Assembly (NCBI GenBank): GCA_947464365.1
Contig: CANHWS010000035.1
Coordinates: forward strand, 1 to 18,562
Reading direction: 5' to 3'
DNA: 18,562 nt
Source: Cytophagaceae bacterium
GTDB taxonomy: Bacteria > Bacteroidota > Bacteroidia > Cytophagales > Flexibacteraceae
Within the stretch, counting starts at the first letter, position 1, and the number at the start of each line of letters is the position of its first letter. A program made the translations under genes and the position numbers. Below the pieces are notes generated by a model, which searched no databases, was not told where the DNA came from, and worked only from the letters and a program-made list of their open reading frames with translations. Of the stretch, positions 1 to 7,495 are shown in pieces.

Positions 1-1293
1 TGCTACACTAAACGTAGTGCCCGTAACACCTGGCCCACTAAACACTCCAGACTGCAGACTCTGCAACTGCGCCACCGCATTGGATAAACAATAGGCCGAA
101 TCAAGCCCAATAAACCGCCCATCAGAGCCGGAGTTGACCGTGAGGCGGATGGTATCCCGTTTCTGACAGGTGCCAAGGCCACCAGTGGTGTAGAAGATAT
201 TGCGCGCCCCCAGGCCGGCAATCCGAGGATTAAACAAACCCGATGGGCTAACTCCAGCGCCAGAAAACTGACCTCCCGGAGGGGTAGCAACCAACTGAAA
301 TGGAGGAGCACTAGTGCAATAGGCATTCCCATCCTGACCTGGAGCAAAGGCCGGCAGCTGGTTCGGATCCCCAGTCCGGATCATGTTAAACATTACCCTC
401 GACTGGATCAGACGTTGGAAATACTCAACCACCAAATCCACCTGCCCTCCTAGCACAATACCACAGCCATTGCCAGGAATAATCTGCGCGAACTGCTGCT
501 CTCGCCATGAGTCATATAGCCAAGTAGCCCCACCATCGGTGCTAATCCGGATCCCATCATCGGCCCCATATTGAAAAGCATAGTAGCCCAGTGGCAGATT
601 TTCCCTACGCCTAAACCGAATAGCAAAGCTTTCCCGGTACTCGCAGCTCACTTGGTTGCTATCGATGCGTGCATTGTTACCTGCCGGGATCGGTCCACGG
701 TCCCAATCAAAGTCAAAGGACAAGTCCGTCTTCGTGAAGTATCCTTTGTAATTAGTTGGGTTGAAGAAGTCTTGGATAGCAGGGTTAACAAGATTATTAA
801 CCAGTGGCAACACCGTCTGCCAAGTATAGACATGGGCCACCCATTGGTTCACACCATAGCGGGCAGGTTGTGGATTCGTGATCTGTAAGGTCCTCAGAAC
901 CTTAAACGCAAACTGATTGACTTGGCTTGTGATCACCGGCGAGCTGCTGACTAGGCGAATCTTATAGCCTCTTGTAACGGTCGGGATGGTCGGACCCGGT
1001 GCAGTATTGGCCGGGATGATGAAGTTGATGAACATATTCTGACCATTACCTACGGCCATCGACCCGACTACCACTGGCCTAGCAAAGCTGCCCACACTAT
1101 CTGACAGCTGCACTGTCATGATGTTACCAGCATTCATACCTCCAGCGTCGAACTTGATCTGGAGACCAAAGCCTTGGCAAAAGTTATAGGAAGCATTATA
1201 GTAGCCGACTAGCTCGGGCGTGCCGATAAACTGCGCATGGGCGCCAAAAACGCAACAGCACCAACCAATAAGGCAGAGGAGATAATATTTCAT
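1..1293 (-). CDS. Secreted surface protein with PA14-like and Ig-like repeats, N-terminal part (cut by window edge)
   Basis: The minus-strand frame beginning at the ATG at 1293 is open without a stop to base 1, giving the first 431 residues of a longer protein. It begins with a signal peptide (MKYYLLCLIGWCCCVFGAHA, probable cut before QFIG). Residues about 35-115 resemble a beta-sandwich found in Bacteroidota exported proteins (LSDSVGSFARP, then YKIRLVSSSPVI). Residues about 185-290 look like a PA14-type module, with FDFDWDRGPIP followed by GYYAFQYGADDGIRIS and a Trp-rich stretch. From about 320 there is a Cys-bounded Ig-like repeat (CTSAPPF, then PPGGQFSGAGV and FNPRIAGLGARNIFYT). A second repeat starts near 400 (YCLSNAV, then SGVFSGPGV). 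Such proteins are usually large adhesins or gliding-associated proteins exported by the type IX system. The C-terminal sorting domain, if any, lies outside the window. Ligand unknown. Confidence 0.85.
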   Translation of the reverse strand, partial: MKYYLLCLIGWCCCVFGAHAQFIGTPELVGYYNASYNFCQGFGLQIKFDAGGMNAGNIMTVQLSDSVGSFARPVVVGSMAVGNGQNMFINFIIPANTAPGPTIPTVTRGYKIRLVSSSPVITSQVNQFAFKVLRTLQITNPQPARYGVNQWVAHVYTWQTVLPLVNNLVNPAIQDFFNPTNYKGYFTKTDLSFDFDWDRGPIPAGNNARIDSNQVSCEYRESFAIRFRRRENLPLGYYAFQYGADDGIRISTDGGATWLYDSWREQQFAQIIPGNGCGIVLGGQVDLVVEYFQRLIQSRVMFNMIRTGDPNQLPAFAPGQDGNAYCTSAPPFQLVATPPGGQFSGAGVSPSGLFNPRIAGLGARNIFYTTGGLGTCQKRDTIRLTVNSGSDGRFIGLDSAYCLSNAVAQLQSLQSGVFSGPGVTGTTFSVA

Positions 1294-1682
1294 TTGGGCA
1301 ATTTCGGTGTGTGAAATCAATAAAAATGGATGTGAAAATAACAAACACACCAGTCAATTGCAAATTTGCCATTACCCCAGTCGGCAGGACTGTCATCTGT
1401 TGGGGTGCAATGCGATGGCCTTAAATAGTCCTTAGGAACATCCGGCATTATAGGATAGAGAGGCCTATATGTGCCCCACAATAACCTAATGGAACAATAT
1501 TTATTTCTGGCGGATCATCCGTTTAGTCTTTTGTTATGCCCCTGCCTTGCTCGTTGAAAGGTTAGGACGTGTTTACGACCTAGACTACAAAAAGTTAATC
1601 CTCGGCCAATCCCGACCAAAAACTAGTATATTGCGACCGTCACGAGTGCCAGTTGTACGGTGCTGAGGTATGACGAAACATC
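1294..1682. other. Divergent intergenic region between the surface protein gene and thrS
   Basis: These 389 bases carry no credible gene. They must hold the divergent promoters. I see several small inverted repeats: CAGTC (1378-1382) with GACTG (1388-1392), enclosed by ACCCCA (1374-1379) and TGGGGT (1401-1406), and TATAGG (1449-1454) with CCTATA (1464-1469). None is followed by a T-run. I find no T-box motif and no convincing thrS promoter. TATTTCTG near 1500 matches the -7 consensus in 7 of 8 positions but has no partner -33 box. Confidence 0.6.
1333..1364 (-). promoter_or_regulatory. Possible Bacteroidota-type promoter for the surface protein gene
   Basis: On the minus strand TTTG (1364-1361) is followed after 20 bases by TATTTTCA (1340-1333). 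This is a partial match (6 of 8) to the -7 consensus TAnnTTTG and would leave a leader of about 30 bases before the ATG at 1293. The -7 match is imperfect, so this is tentative. Confidence 0.3.
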
Positions 1683-3656
1683 ATGAATATCCAGATAACG
1701 CTGCCCGATGGGGCAGTGAGGGAATACCCTCAAGGGACTACCGCACTACAGGTAGCCTTAAGCATTAGCGAAGGCCTAGCCCGCAACGTGCTAGCGGCAA
1801 AAGTCAATGGCATTGTCCACGACGCAACCCGCCCGATCAACGAGTCAGTCTCGTTGCAATTACTCACCTTTAACGACCCTGACGGCAAAGCTACCTTTTG
1901 GCACAGCAGCGCTCACCTCATGGCCGAGGCGCTCGAAGCCCTCTACCCTGGCGTGAAGCTAGCTATTGGCCCCGCCATCGAAAACGGCTTCTATTATGAT
2001 GTCGATTTTGGTGACCGTAGCCTCAGCCCAGACGAGTTTGGCACCATTGAGGCCAAAATGCAGGAGTTGGCCAAGACCAACAGCACCTACACCCGTCAAG
2101 AAATCTCAAAGGCCGAAGCTGTTGCCTACTTCGAACAGAAGGGAGACCCTTACAAATTGGAGTTGCTCGAGGGTCTTGAGGACGGTAGCATCACGTTCTA
2201 CACCCAAGGCAACTTTACGGATCTTTGTCGCGGACCACACATCCCGTCAACTGCGCCTATCAAGGCCATCAAATTGATGGCAGTGGCTGGCGCTTATTGG
2301 CGTGGAGACCAAAACCGCCAACAGTTGACCCGTATTTACGGCATCACGTTCCCGAAAGCCAAAGAGCTGACAGACTACTTGACCTTGCTGGAGGAAGCCA
2401 AAAAGCGCGACCACCGCAAGATCGGCAAGGAGATGGAACTCTTCACCTTCAGCGAGCGTGTAGGAGCAGGGTTGCCTTTGTGGCTTCCAAAAGGCACTAT
2501 CCTTCGCGAGCGGCTCGAGAGCTTCCTACGTAAGGCACAGGTCAAAGCTGGCTATACACCAGTCGTGACCCCGCATATCGGTTCCAAACAGTTGTATGTA
2601 ACTTCTGGCCACTACGAAAAGTATGGCAAGGACTCATTCCAACCTATCCGTACGCCAGACGAAGACGAGGAGTTCTTGCTCAAACCCATGAACTGCCCTC
2701 ACCATTGCGAGATTTACCGTCACAAACCACGCAGCTACCGCGAGCTTCCCGTTCGCCTGGCTGAGTTCGGCACCGTTTATCGATACGAACAAAGTGGCGA
2801 GCTCCATGGCCTGACAAGGGTACGGGGTTTTACACAAGACGACGCCCACATCTTCTGCCGGCCAGATCAGGTAAAGGAGGAGTTCCTTAAGGTCATTGAC
2901 CTTGTGATGCATGTGTTCAGCACTATGGGTTTTGACAAGTTCACTGCGCAGATCAGCCTGCGGGACCCAGACAACAAGGCCAAGTACATCGGCAGCGACG
3001 AAGCATGGGAACGTGCTGAGTCTGCCATCATCGAAGCCGCTGCAGAGGTTGGCCTCGAAACGGTAACAGAAGTAGGCGAGGCGGCATTCTACGGCCCCAA
3101 GCTTGACTTTATGGTGCGAGATGCGCTAGGCCGCAAATGGCAACTAGGTACCATCCAGGTGGACTACCAACTGCCAGAGCGTTTCGAGCTTGAGTACATT
3201 GGTAGTGACAACGCCAAACACAGGCCTGTCATGATCCACCGAGCACCTTTCGGTAGCCTCGAGCGATTCATCGCCGTACTAATCGAGCATTGTGCTGGCA
3301 ACTTCCCGCTTTGGTTAGCCCCCGAGCAGGTCATCGTGTTGCCAATCTCGGAAAAACACGTTGACTACGCTCGCCAGATCAAGACCGAGCTCGAAGAACT
3401 TGATATCCGTGGCAGTGTGGACGAACGTGACGAAAAAATGGGCCGTAAAATCCGAGATGCGGAAGTCAGCAAAGTACCGTTCATGCTCATCGTTGGTGAG
3501 AAAGAACAGCTTGAGCGCTCAGTATCTGTCCGGATGCATGGCATGCAAGACCTAGGCACCATGCCTATCACTGGCTTTGTGGATCATTTCCGTAACGCCA
3601 TTTCCGACTCCATGTCCAGCAAAAAGACCCCAACTGCGCCAGCAGCCACAGCCTAA
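1683..3656 (+). CDS. thrS: Threonyl-tRNA synthetase
   Basis: This cytoplasmic class II synthetase charges tRNA-Thr with threonine using ATP. The 657-residue product has the full family layout. An N-terminal TGS domain spans about 1-62. The editing domain follows, with HSSAH (H74, H78) and LCRGPH (C182, H186), which hydrolyses mischarged Ser-tRNA. The catalytic core runs about 245-545 and carries the zinc ligands C338 (in MNCPHH), H389 (DDAHIF) and H519 (MIHRAPF), plus motif 3 GSLERF. A C-terminal anticodon-binding domain starts near 548 (VIVLPISEKH) and ends in a short Ala/Thr/Pro-rich tail. The start at 1683 fits the family's usual beginning (MNIQITLPDG); there is no strong ribosome binding site. 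The expected neighbours infC, rpmI and rplT are absent; a sugar aminotransferase follows 156 bases downstream. Confidence 0.98.
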   Translation: MNIQITLPDGAVREYPQGTTALQVALSISEGLARNVLAAKVNGIVHDATRPINESVSLQLLTFNDPDGKATFWHSSAHLMAEALEALYPGVKLAIGPAIENGFYYDVDFGDRSLSPDEFGTIEAKMQELAKTNSTYTRQEISKAEAVAYFEQKGDPYKLELLEGLEDGSITFYTQGNFTDLCRGPHIPSTAPIKAIKLMAVAGAYWRGDQNRQQLTRIYGITFPKAKELTDYLTLLEEAKKRDHRKIGKEMELFTFSERVGAGLPLWLPKGTILRERLESFLRKAQVKAGYTPVVTPHIGSKQLYVTSGHYEKYGKDSFQPIRTPDEDEEFLLKPMNCPHHCEIYRHKPRSYRELPVRLAEFGTVYRYEQSGELHGLTRVRGFTQDDAHIFCRPDQVKEEFLKVIDLVMHVFSTMGFDKFTAQISLRDPDNKAKYIGSDEAWERAESAIIEAAAEVGLETVTEVGEAAFYGPKLDFMVRDALGRKWQLGTIQVDYQLPERFELEYIGSDNAKHRPVMIHRAPFGSLERFIAVLIEHCAGNFPLWLAPEQVIVLPISEKHVDYARQIKTELEELDIRGSVDERDEKMGRKIRDAEVSKVPFMLIVGEKEQLERSVSVRMHGMQDLGTMPITGFVDHFRNAISDSMSSKKTPTAPAATA

Positions 3657-3740
3657 GTACCTGATTGGCCTATTTCGGCATACCATTTGTGTCAGACGTG
3701 GGCGACAACGCTATCACAAACCCTTAACATCATCAATCCT

Positions 3741-3801
3741 AGTGGCCTTGCGGTAATAATTGTGACAAGCCGTCACACCGTTTAACCTCTGCAGGGCCAC
3801 T
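3741..3801 (+). promoter_or_regulatory. Nested inverted-repeat leader upstream of the aminotransferase
   Basis: Three nested pairs lie just before the start codon at 3813: AGTGGCC (3741-3747) with GGCCACT (3795-3801), CGG (3751-3753) with CCG (3778-3780), and TGTGAC (3761-3766) with GTCACA (3772-3777) around the loop AAGCC. The inner dyad resembles a Crp/Fnr half-site pair (TGTGA...TCACA), but its spacing is 7 rather than the 6 of the E. coli Crp site. TAATTGTG (3757-3764) is also a 7-of-8 match to the -7 box but has no clear -33 partner. It could be an operator, a structured 5' leader or both; the pairing itself is read directly from the sequence. Confidence 0.45.
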
Positions 3802-3812
3802 TTCCTACACCA

Positions 3813-4949
3813 ATGTCAAAACTACACATGGTCGATCTGGTGACGCAACACCAGAAGATACAAGCCGAACTCGAGGACGCCATCCTCTCTGTTGTGCGCT
3901 CTGCCGCCTACATCAAAGGGCCAGATGTCAAATTGTTCGAGACCGAATTGGCTACCGCAATTGGCGCCAATCACGTCATCGGCTGCGCTAATGGTACCGA
4001 TGCACTCCAAGTAGCCCTTATGGCGCTTGACCTCCCAGCTGATGCTGAGATCATCGTACCAAGTTTTAATTACGTCGCCACAGCCGAGGTCATCAGCCTA
4101 CTGAAACTGACCCCAGTATTTGTCGATGTACATCTAGATACCTACCAGATCGATGTAGCCAAAATTGAGGCTGCTATCACCCCCAAGACCAAGGTCATCA
4201 TGCCAGTCCACCTCTTCGGGCAGTGTGCTGACATGGAACCTATTTTGGCATTGGCAGCTAAGCATAACCTCTACGTCATCGAAGATACTGCTCAAGCTAT
4301 CTCAGCAGAATACACCTTTAGCGACGGTACCGTCAAGAAAGCAGGCACGATGGGCCATGTCGGTACCACTAGCTTCTTCCCAAGCAAAAACCTCGGCTGT
4401 ATGGGCGACGGTGGGGCAATTTTCTGTAACGATGACGCTCTGGCAGATCGACTAAAGACTATCGCCAACCATGGCCAAAGGCAGCTCTACCTATTCGAGC
4501 GCGTCGGTGTCAACTCACGTCTTGATACTATCCAAGCAGCAGTCTTGCGTGTCAAGTTACGCTACCTTGATGGCTATAACGCTGCCCGCCAAAAGGCCGC
4601 TGATACCTATCGGGAGCTTCTGGCACCATACTCAGACATCATCGTACCAGCCACCGTTAGCAACAGCACACACGTCTATCACCAATACGTATTGCGCCTC
4701 GCCAAAGGTAACCGCAACCAAGTCAAAAAATTGATGGACGGATACGGCATCCCAACTATGATCTACTACCCATTCCCACTGAACCTACAGGAGGCCTTTG
4801 CCTACCTAGGACAAGGGGAAGGACTGTTCCCGATCAGCGAGCAACTATGTCATGAGGTTATCGCACTGCCAATGCACACCGAGCTCAGCCACGAGCAACA
4901 GGCACGCATTGTGGAGCACCTAGTGAAGGCTGTACAAGCAACCCTCTAG
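3813..4949 (+). CDS. DegT/DnrJ/EryC1 family PLP-dependent sugar aminotransferase (WbpE-like)
   Basis: The 378-residue product belongs to the family that transfers an amino group, usually from glutamate, to a keto group on a nucleotide sugar for surface polysaccharide synthesis. Visible landmarks are CANGTDALQVAL (58-69), PSFNYVATAEVI, VHLFGQCADM (132-141), the cofactor pocket IEDTAQA (D158, Q161), and FFPSKNLGCMGDGGA with the Schiff-base lysine K192. NHGQRQLYLFERVGVNSRLD follows, where subunit contacts form. These strings most resemble WbpE/WlbC-type enzymes, which act at C3 of a UDP-2-acetamido-3-keto-glucuronate; the substrate is inferred only by resemblance. No glycosyltransferase or sugar-nucleotide genes lie nearby, so the neighbourhood does not help. 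The gene is preceded by a nested inverted repeat and followed by a strong terminator. It may be transcribed alone or with thrS. Confidence 0.92.
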   Translation: MSKLHMVDLVTQHQKIQAELEDAILSVVRSAAYIKGPDVKLFETELATAIGANHVIGCANGTDALQVALMALDLPADAEIIVPSFNYVATAEVISLLKLTPVFVDVHLDTYQIDVAKIEAAITPKTKVIMPVHLFGQCADMEPILALAAKHNLYVIEDTAQAISAEYTFSDGTVKKAGTMGHVGTTSFFPSKNLGCMGDGGAIFCNDDALADRLKTIANHGQRQLYLFERVGVNSRLDTIQAAVLRVKLRYLDGYNAARQKAADTYRELLAPYSDIIVPATVSNSTHVYHQYVLRLAKGNRNQVKKLMDGYGIPTMIYYPFPLNLQEAFAYLGQGEGLFPISEQLCHEVIALPMHTELSHEQQARIVEHLVKAVQATL

Positions 4950-4984
4950 GGAAGCCAAACCGCCCTAGGTACCTAATCAACAAG

Positions 4985-5021
4985 ACGCCCTGACAGTGTT
5001 CGACATTGTCAGGGCGTTTTT
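4985..5021 (+). terminator. Strong intrinsic terminator after the aminotransferase gene
   Basis: ACGCCCTGACA (4985-4995) pairs perfectly with TGTCAGGGCGT (5007-5017). The stem continues inward through a G-T wobble and three more pairs to the loop TCG. Five Ts (5017-5021) follow. No matching T-run exists on the other strand, so it probably acts in the plus direction only. Confidence 0.93.
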
Positions 5022-5098
5022 ATTTCAGGTTATCCTCAGCAAAGGTGATTAAAAGGTCGATGCTACCATTTGATGACCTGCATACGACCCAAACACAT

Positions 5099-5671
5099 CT
5101 AAGGCCTAATTTCAATCTTAAGTGGCACCTTGATCCAGGCCCAAAGGGTATCCATCTGGGCGTCAGAAACCGCGATACATCCATCAGTCCAATCGATACC
5201 AGCACTTTGGGAGATGGCATATCCAGGCCCACCACAACCATGCAACATCACCAAACCACCTGGTGATACGCCCATACGTTTAGCCTTCAGTTGGTCTGCT
5301 TTGTTGGGGTACGAAATATGGAAGGACCTATAAAAACTACTGTTCGGGTTGGCATAATCAAGCTGATAGACGCCTTCAGGCGTTTTTGAATCCCCCTCTT
5401 GGCGCTTAGGCCCAATAGGATCTTGACCTAGACAAACCTTCATCGCCCTCACAAGGGTATCCCGATGCCATACCTCAAGCCTGCGGTCATGTTTAAAAAC
5501 CACTAAATGACTAACCAAACGCTCTGGTATTAACCTGTTCGATTTGTCAGGAATAGACTTAACCAGAAATGCAGAAGCCACCAATATGACCACCATAAAC
5601 ACCCCTGTGAGCAGGGACCACCTTCGGAGCTTAGAAGCTAACATCATATGAAAAAAACAAACTAAACGCAT
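5099..5671 (-). CDS. Membrane-anchored L,D-transpeptidase-like protein (YkuD / YafK-type)
   Basis: The product (190 residues from the ATG at 5671) has one hydrophobic segment at about 19-38 (LLTGVFMVVILVASAFLV) followed by a periplasmic catalytic domain. That domain shows GPKRQEGDSKTPEGVY, a substrate-side His in MLHGCGG (H144) and the catalytic cysteine in DWTDGCIAVSD (C165). This pattern marks enzymes that use a Cys nucleophile to form or edit 3-3 peptidoglycan cross-links or attach proteins to the wall. The frame extends upstream to a GTG at 5746, but that start would lie upstream of the putative promoter at 5701-5732 and inside the preceding terminator. ATG at 5671 or the ATG pair at 5647/5644 is more likely; none has a clear ribosome binding site. 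It lies downstream of the ribosomal block but is separated from it by a terminator. The actual reaction cannot be told from sequence. Confidence 0.85.
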   Translation of the reverse strand: MRLVCFFHMMLASKLRRWSLLTGVFMVVILVASAFLVKSIPDKSNRLIPERLVSHLVVFKHDRRLEVWHRDTLVRAMKVCLGQDPIGPKRQEGDSKTPEGVYQLDYANPNSSFYRSFHISYPNKADQLKAKRMGVSPGGLVMLHGCGGPGYAISQSAGIDWTDGCIAVSDAQMDTLWAWIKVPLKIEIRP

Positions 5672-5700
5672 TAGCAATGGCAAGATGCCAAGTTGGCCCT

Positions 5701-5732
5701 CAAAATAACACAAATGACAAGCAAAGGCCAAA
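5701..5732 (-). promoter_or_regulatory. Putative promoter of the L,D-transpeptidase-like gene
   Basis: On the minus strand TTTG (5732-5729) is followed after about 21 bases by TTATTTTG ending at 5701. This is close to the Bacteroidota -33/-7 pair, with the -7 box one base short of TAnnTTTG. Transcription would begin near 5695, giving a leader of about 25 bases to the ATG at 5671. Confidence 0.4.
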
Positions 5733-5750
5733 CCGCTTACTGACACAACA

Positions 5751-5782
5751 AAAAAAAGCCCAATGTATTGCTACACAGGGCT
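5751..5782 (-). terminator. Terminator of the ribosomal protein block, after rplQ
   Basis: On the minus strand AGCCC (5782-5778) pairs with GGGCT (5761-5757). Inside, GTGTA pairs with TACAT (one G-T wobble, and a T-T mismatch between the two stem parts). A run of seven or more Ts follows. It lies about 45 bases beyond the rplQ stop. Confidence 0.85.
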
Positions 5783-5825
5783 CTCTTTTATTTGATCAAA
5801 TGATCCAGCACGAATAGGAGAAGGA

Positions 5826-6461
5826 CTAGGCCTTGTTCTCGTCTTCGGCGGCTTCGTCAGCAGCAGGAGAATCATCACCGGCAGGAGCTTCTTCAGCAGC
5901 GTCAGTGACGTCAATTTCCGCAACTGGAGCCTCATTGGCTTCTACTTCTGCAACAGGTGCTTCAGCAACTACTTCCTCAGCAACAGCATCAACGACGATG
6001 GCCTCAGAAACAGCGCTAGCTGCTACTTTAGCACCACCACCACTGCGGCGTGAGCGACGGGTTGACTTGGCAGCCTTTTCTTCTTTGGCGGCCAATAGAG
6101 TTTCGTTGAAATCAACGAGCTCGATGATGCACATCTCAGCATTGTCACCAAGGCGGGTACCCAACTTGATGATGCGGGTATAACCACCAGGACGTGTTGC
6201 TACCTTATCAGCTACGGTACCAAAAAGCTCTTTCAAGCTCTCCTTGTTTTGCAAAAATGCAAACACGGTCCGACGGCTGTGGGTGCTGTCATCCTTGCTT
6301 CTGGTCAACAGAGGCTCGACATATTTGCGGAGCTCGCGTGCCTTGGCAACGGTGGTCTTGATACGCTTATGCAGGATGAGCGACGATGCAAGGTTGCTCA
6401 ACAAGGCGGCACGGTGAGATGCGGTGCGGCCTAAGTGATTGTTTTTTTTGCCGTGTCTCAT
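5826..6461 (-). CDS. rplQ: 50S ribosomal protein L17 with long acidic C-terminal tail
   Basis: Residues 1 to about 120 are a complete L17 (MRHGKKNNHLGRTASHRAAL at the start, later GGYTRIIKLGTRLGDNAEM), which sits near the peptide exit tunnel of the large subunit. The protein continues well past the usual 115-130 residues. A basic stretch comes first (STRRSRRSGGGAK, about 133-145), then about 60 Ala/Glu/Val/Asp-rich residues with an imperfect repeat (EAPVAEVEAN, EAPVAEIDVT), ending in DEAAEDENKA. Extended L17 tails are known in Bacteroidota; their role is unknown to me. The start at 6461 is 6 bases after the rpoA stop, so translation is probably coupled. It is the last gene of the block and is followed by a terminator. 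Confidence 0.97.
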   Translation of the reverse strand: MRHGKKNNHLGRTASHRAALLSNLASSLILHKRIKTTVAKARELRKYVEPLLTRSKDDSTHSRRTVFAFLQNKESLKELFGTVADKVATRPGGYTRIIKLGTRLGDNAEMCIIELVDFNETLLAAKEEKAAKSTRRSRRSGGGAKVAASAVSEAIVVDAVAEEVVAEAPVAEVEANEAPVAEIDVTDAAEEAPAGDDSPAADEAAEDENKA

Positions 6462-6467
6462 GGTCTG

Positions 6468-7457
6468 TTATTCTTCGTCTAGACGATATTTGGAAACGTC
6501 AAGGCCAAAAGTTAGTCCCTTCTCAGCAATCAGTTGCTCAAGCTCAGTAAGAGATTTCTTACCGAAGTTCCTGAACTTCATCATGTCTGATACCTCTAGG
6601 CGGGCCAAGTCACCTAGGGTTTTAATATCGGCAGCCTTGAGGCAGTTGTAAGCACGCACTGACAGATCAAGATCAGTCAATGAGGTCTTGAGCAACTTGC
6701 GCATGTGCAACCACTCCTCATCAACAACCTCTTCTTCAGCAGGTTTGGTGCTCTCAAACGTGATCGTTTGGTCACTAAACAACCGGAAGTGGGCAATCAG
6801 GATATTGGCAGCACCTTTCAGTGCGTCTTCGGGATGGATGCTGCCATCCGTCTGGATGTCAAGCAATAGGCGCTCATAATCAGTACGCTGCTCAACCCGG
6901 AAGTTTTCGATGCTGTATTTCACGTTTTTGATAGGCGTGAAAATAGAGTCGATAGGGATGAGGCCAACGAGCTGCTCGTTCACCTTGTTTTCTTCTGCAG
7001 GGACGTACCCACGGCCTTTATCAACAGTTAGCTCTACCTCGATTTCCTTAGATGGATCGACGTGGAAAATAACTTGCTCAGGGTTCAGGATCTGGAACGA
7101 GTTCGTGAAGTTGGCAATGTCGCCAGCCTTGAACACACTTTGTCCTTTAACGGTAACCACGATCTTGGTAGCAGCAACCTCACCGATCTTCTTGAAACGA
7201 ACCGTTTTCAGGTTCAAGATCAATTCGGTGACGTCTTCCATAACGCCCTCTATCGTGCTGAACTCGTGCAGGACAGATGGGATGCGTACGGAAGTGATCG
7301 CATAGCCCTCGAGGCTCGAGAGTAAAATGCGACGGAGTGCATTACCGATGGTAACGCCGTAGCCTTTCTCTAGAGGTTTGAACTCGAACGTGCCATGGAA
7401 GTCGTCCGCCTTCTCCATTACTACCTTGTCAGGCATTTGGAATGACAGTATTGACAT
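6468..7457 (-). CDS. rpoA: DNA-directed RNA polymerase subunit alpha
   Basis: Alpha dimerises and nucleates assembly of RNA polymerase; its C-terminal domain contacts upstream DNA and activators. The 329-residue product matches the family length. The N-terminal domain (about 1-235) includes FEPLEKGYGVTIGNALRRIL, LSSLEGYAITSVRI and the STIEGVMEDVTELILN stretch. An acidic linker (AEEEVVDEEW) leads to the C-terminal helix-hairpin-helix domain from about 258 (TDLDLSVRAYNCLKAADI, later FRNFGKKSLTELEQLI). The gene lies 38 bases after rpsD and 6 bases before rplQ, as usual for the alpha operon. Confidence 0.99.
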   Translation of the reverse strand: MSILSFQMPDKVVMEKADDFHGTFEFKPLEKGYGVTIGNALRRILLSSLEGYAITSVRIPSVLHEFSTIEGVMEDVTELILNLKTVRFKKIGEVAATKIVVTVKGQSVFKAGDIANFTNSFQILNPEQVIFHVDPSKEIEVELTVDKGRGYVPAEENKVNEQLVGLIPIDSIFTPIKNVKYSIENFRVEQRTDYERLLLDIQTDGSIHPEDALKGAANILIAHFRLFSDQTITFESTKPAEEEVVDEEWLHMRKLLKTSLTDLDLSVRAYNCLKAADIKTLGDLARLEVSDMMKFRNFGKKSLTELEQLIAEKGLTFGLDVSKYRLDEE

Positions 7458-7495
7458 AGGTCTTAGTCGGTTAGTGGGTGAGAAAGGGATTAAGA

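Noticed and set aside
571..888. Plus-strand open frame of 105 codons
   Set aside because: It is antisense to the surface protein gene, whose frame is continuous through this stretch with recognisable PA14-like sequence; the plus-strand product resembles nothing.
1374..1469. Small inverted repeats in the thrS upstream region, considered as a T-box or tRNA-like operator
   Set aside because: No T-box sequence, specifier hairpin or terminator/antiterminator pair could be recognised; the repeats are short.
5672..5746. Longer GTG start for the L,D-transpeptidase-like gene
   Set aside because: It would place the start upstream of the putative promoter and next to the T-run of the preceding terminator, and adds 25 residues unlike a signal sequence.
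5833..6183. Plus-strand Ser/Ala-rich open frame of 116 codons
   Set aside because: It is the antisense of the low-complexity Ala/Glu tail and late core of L17; low-complexity codons open the opposite frame.
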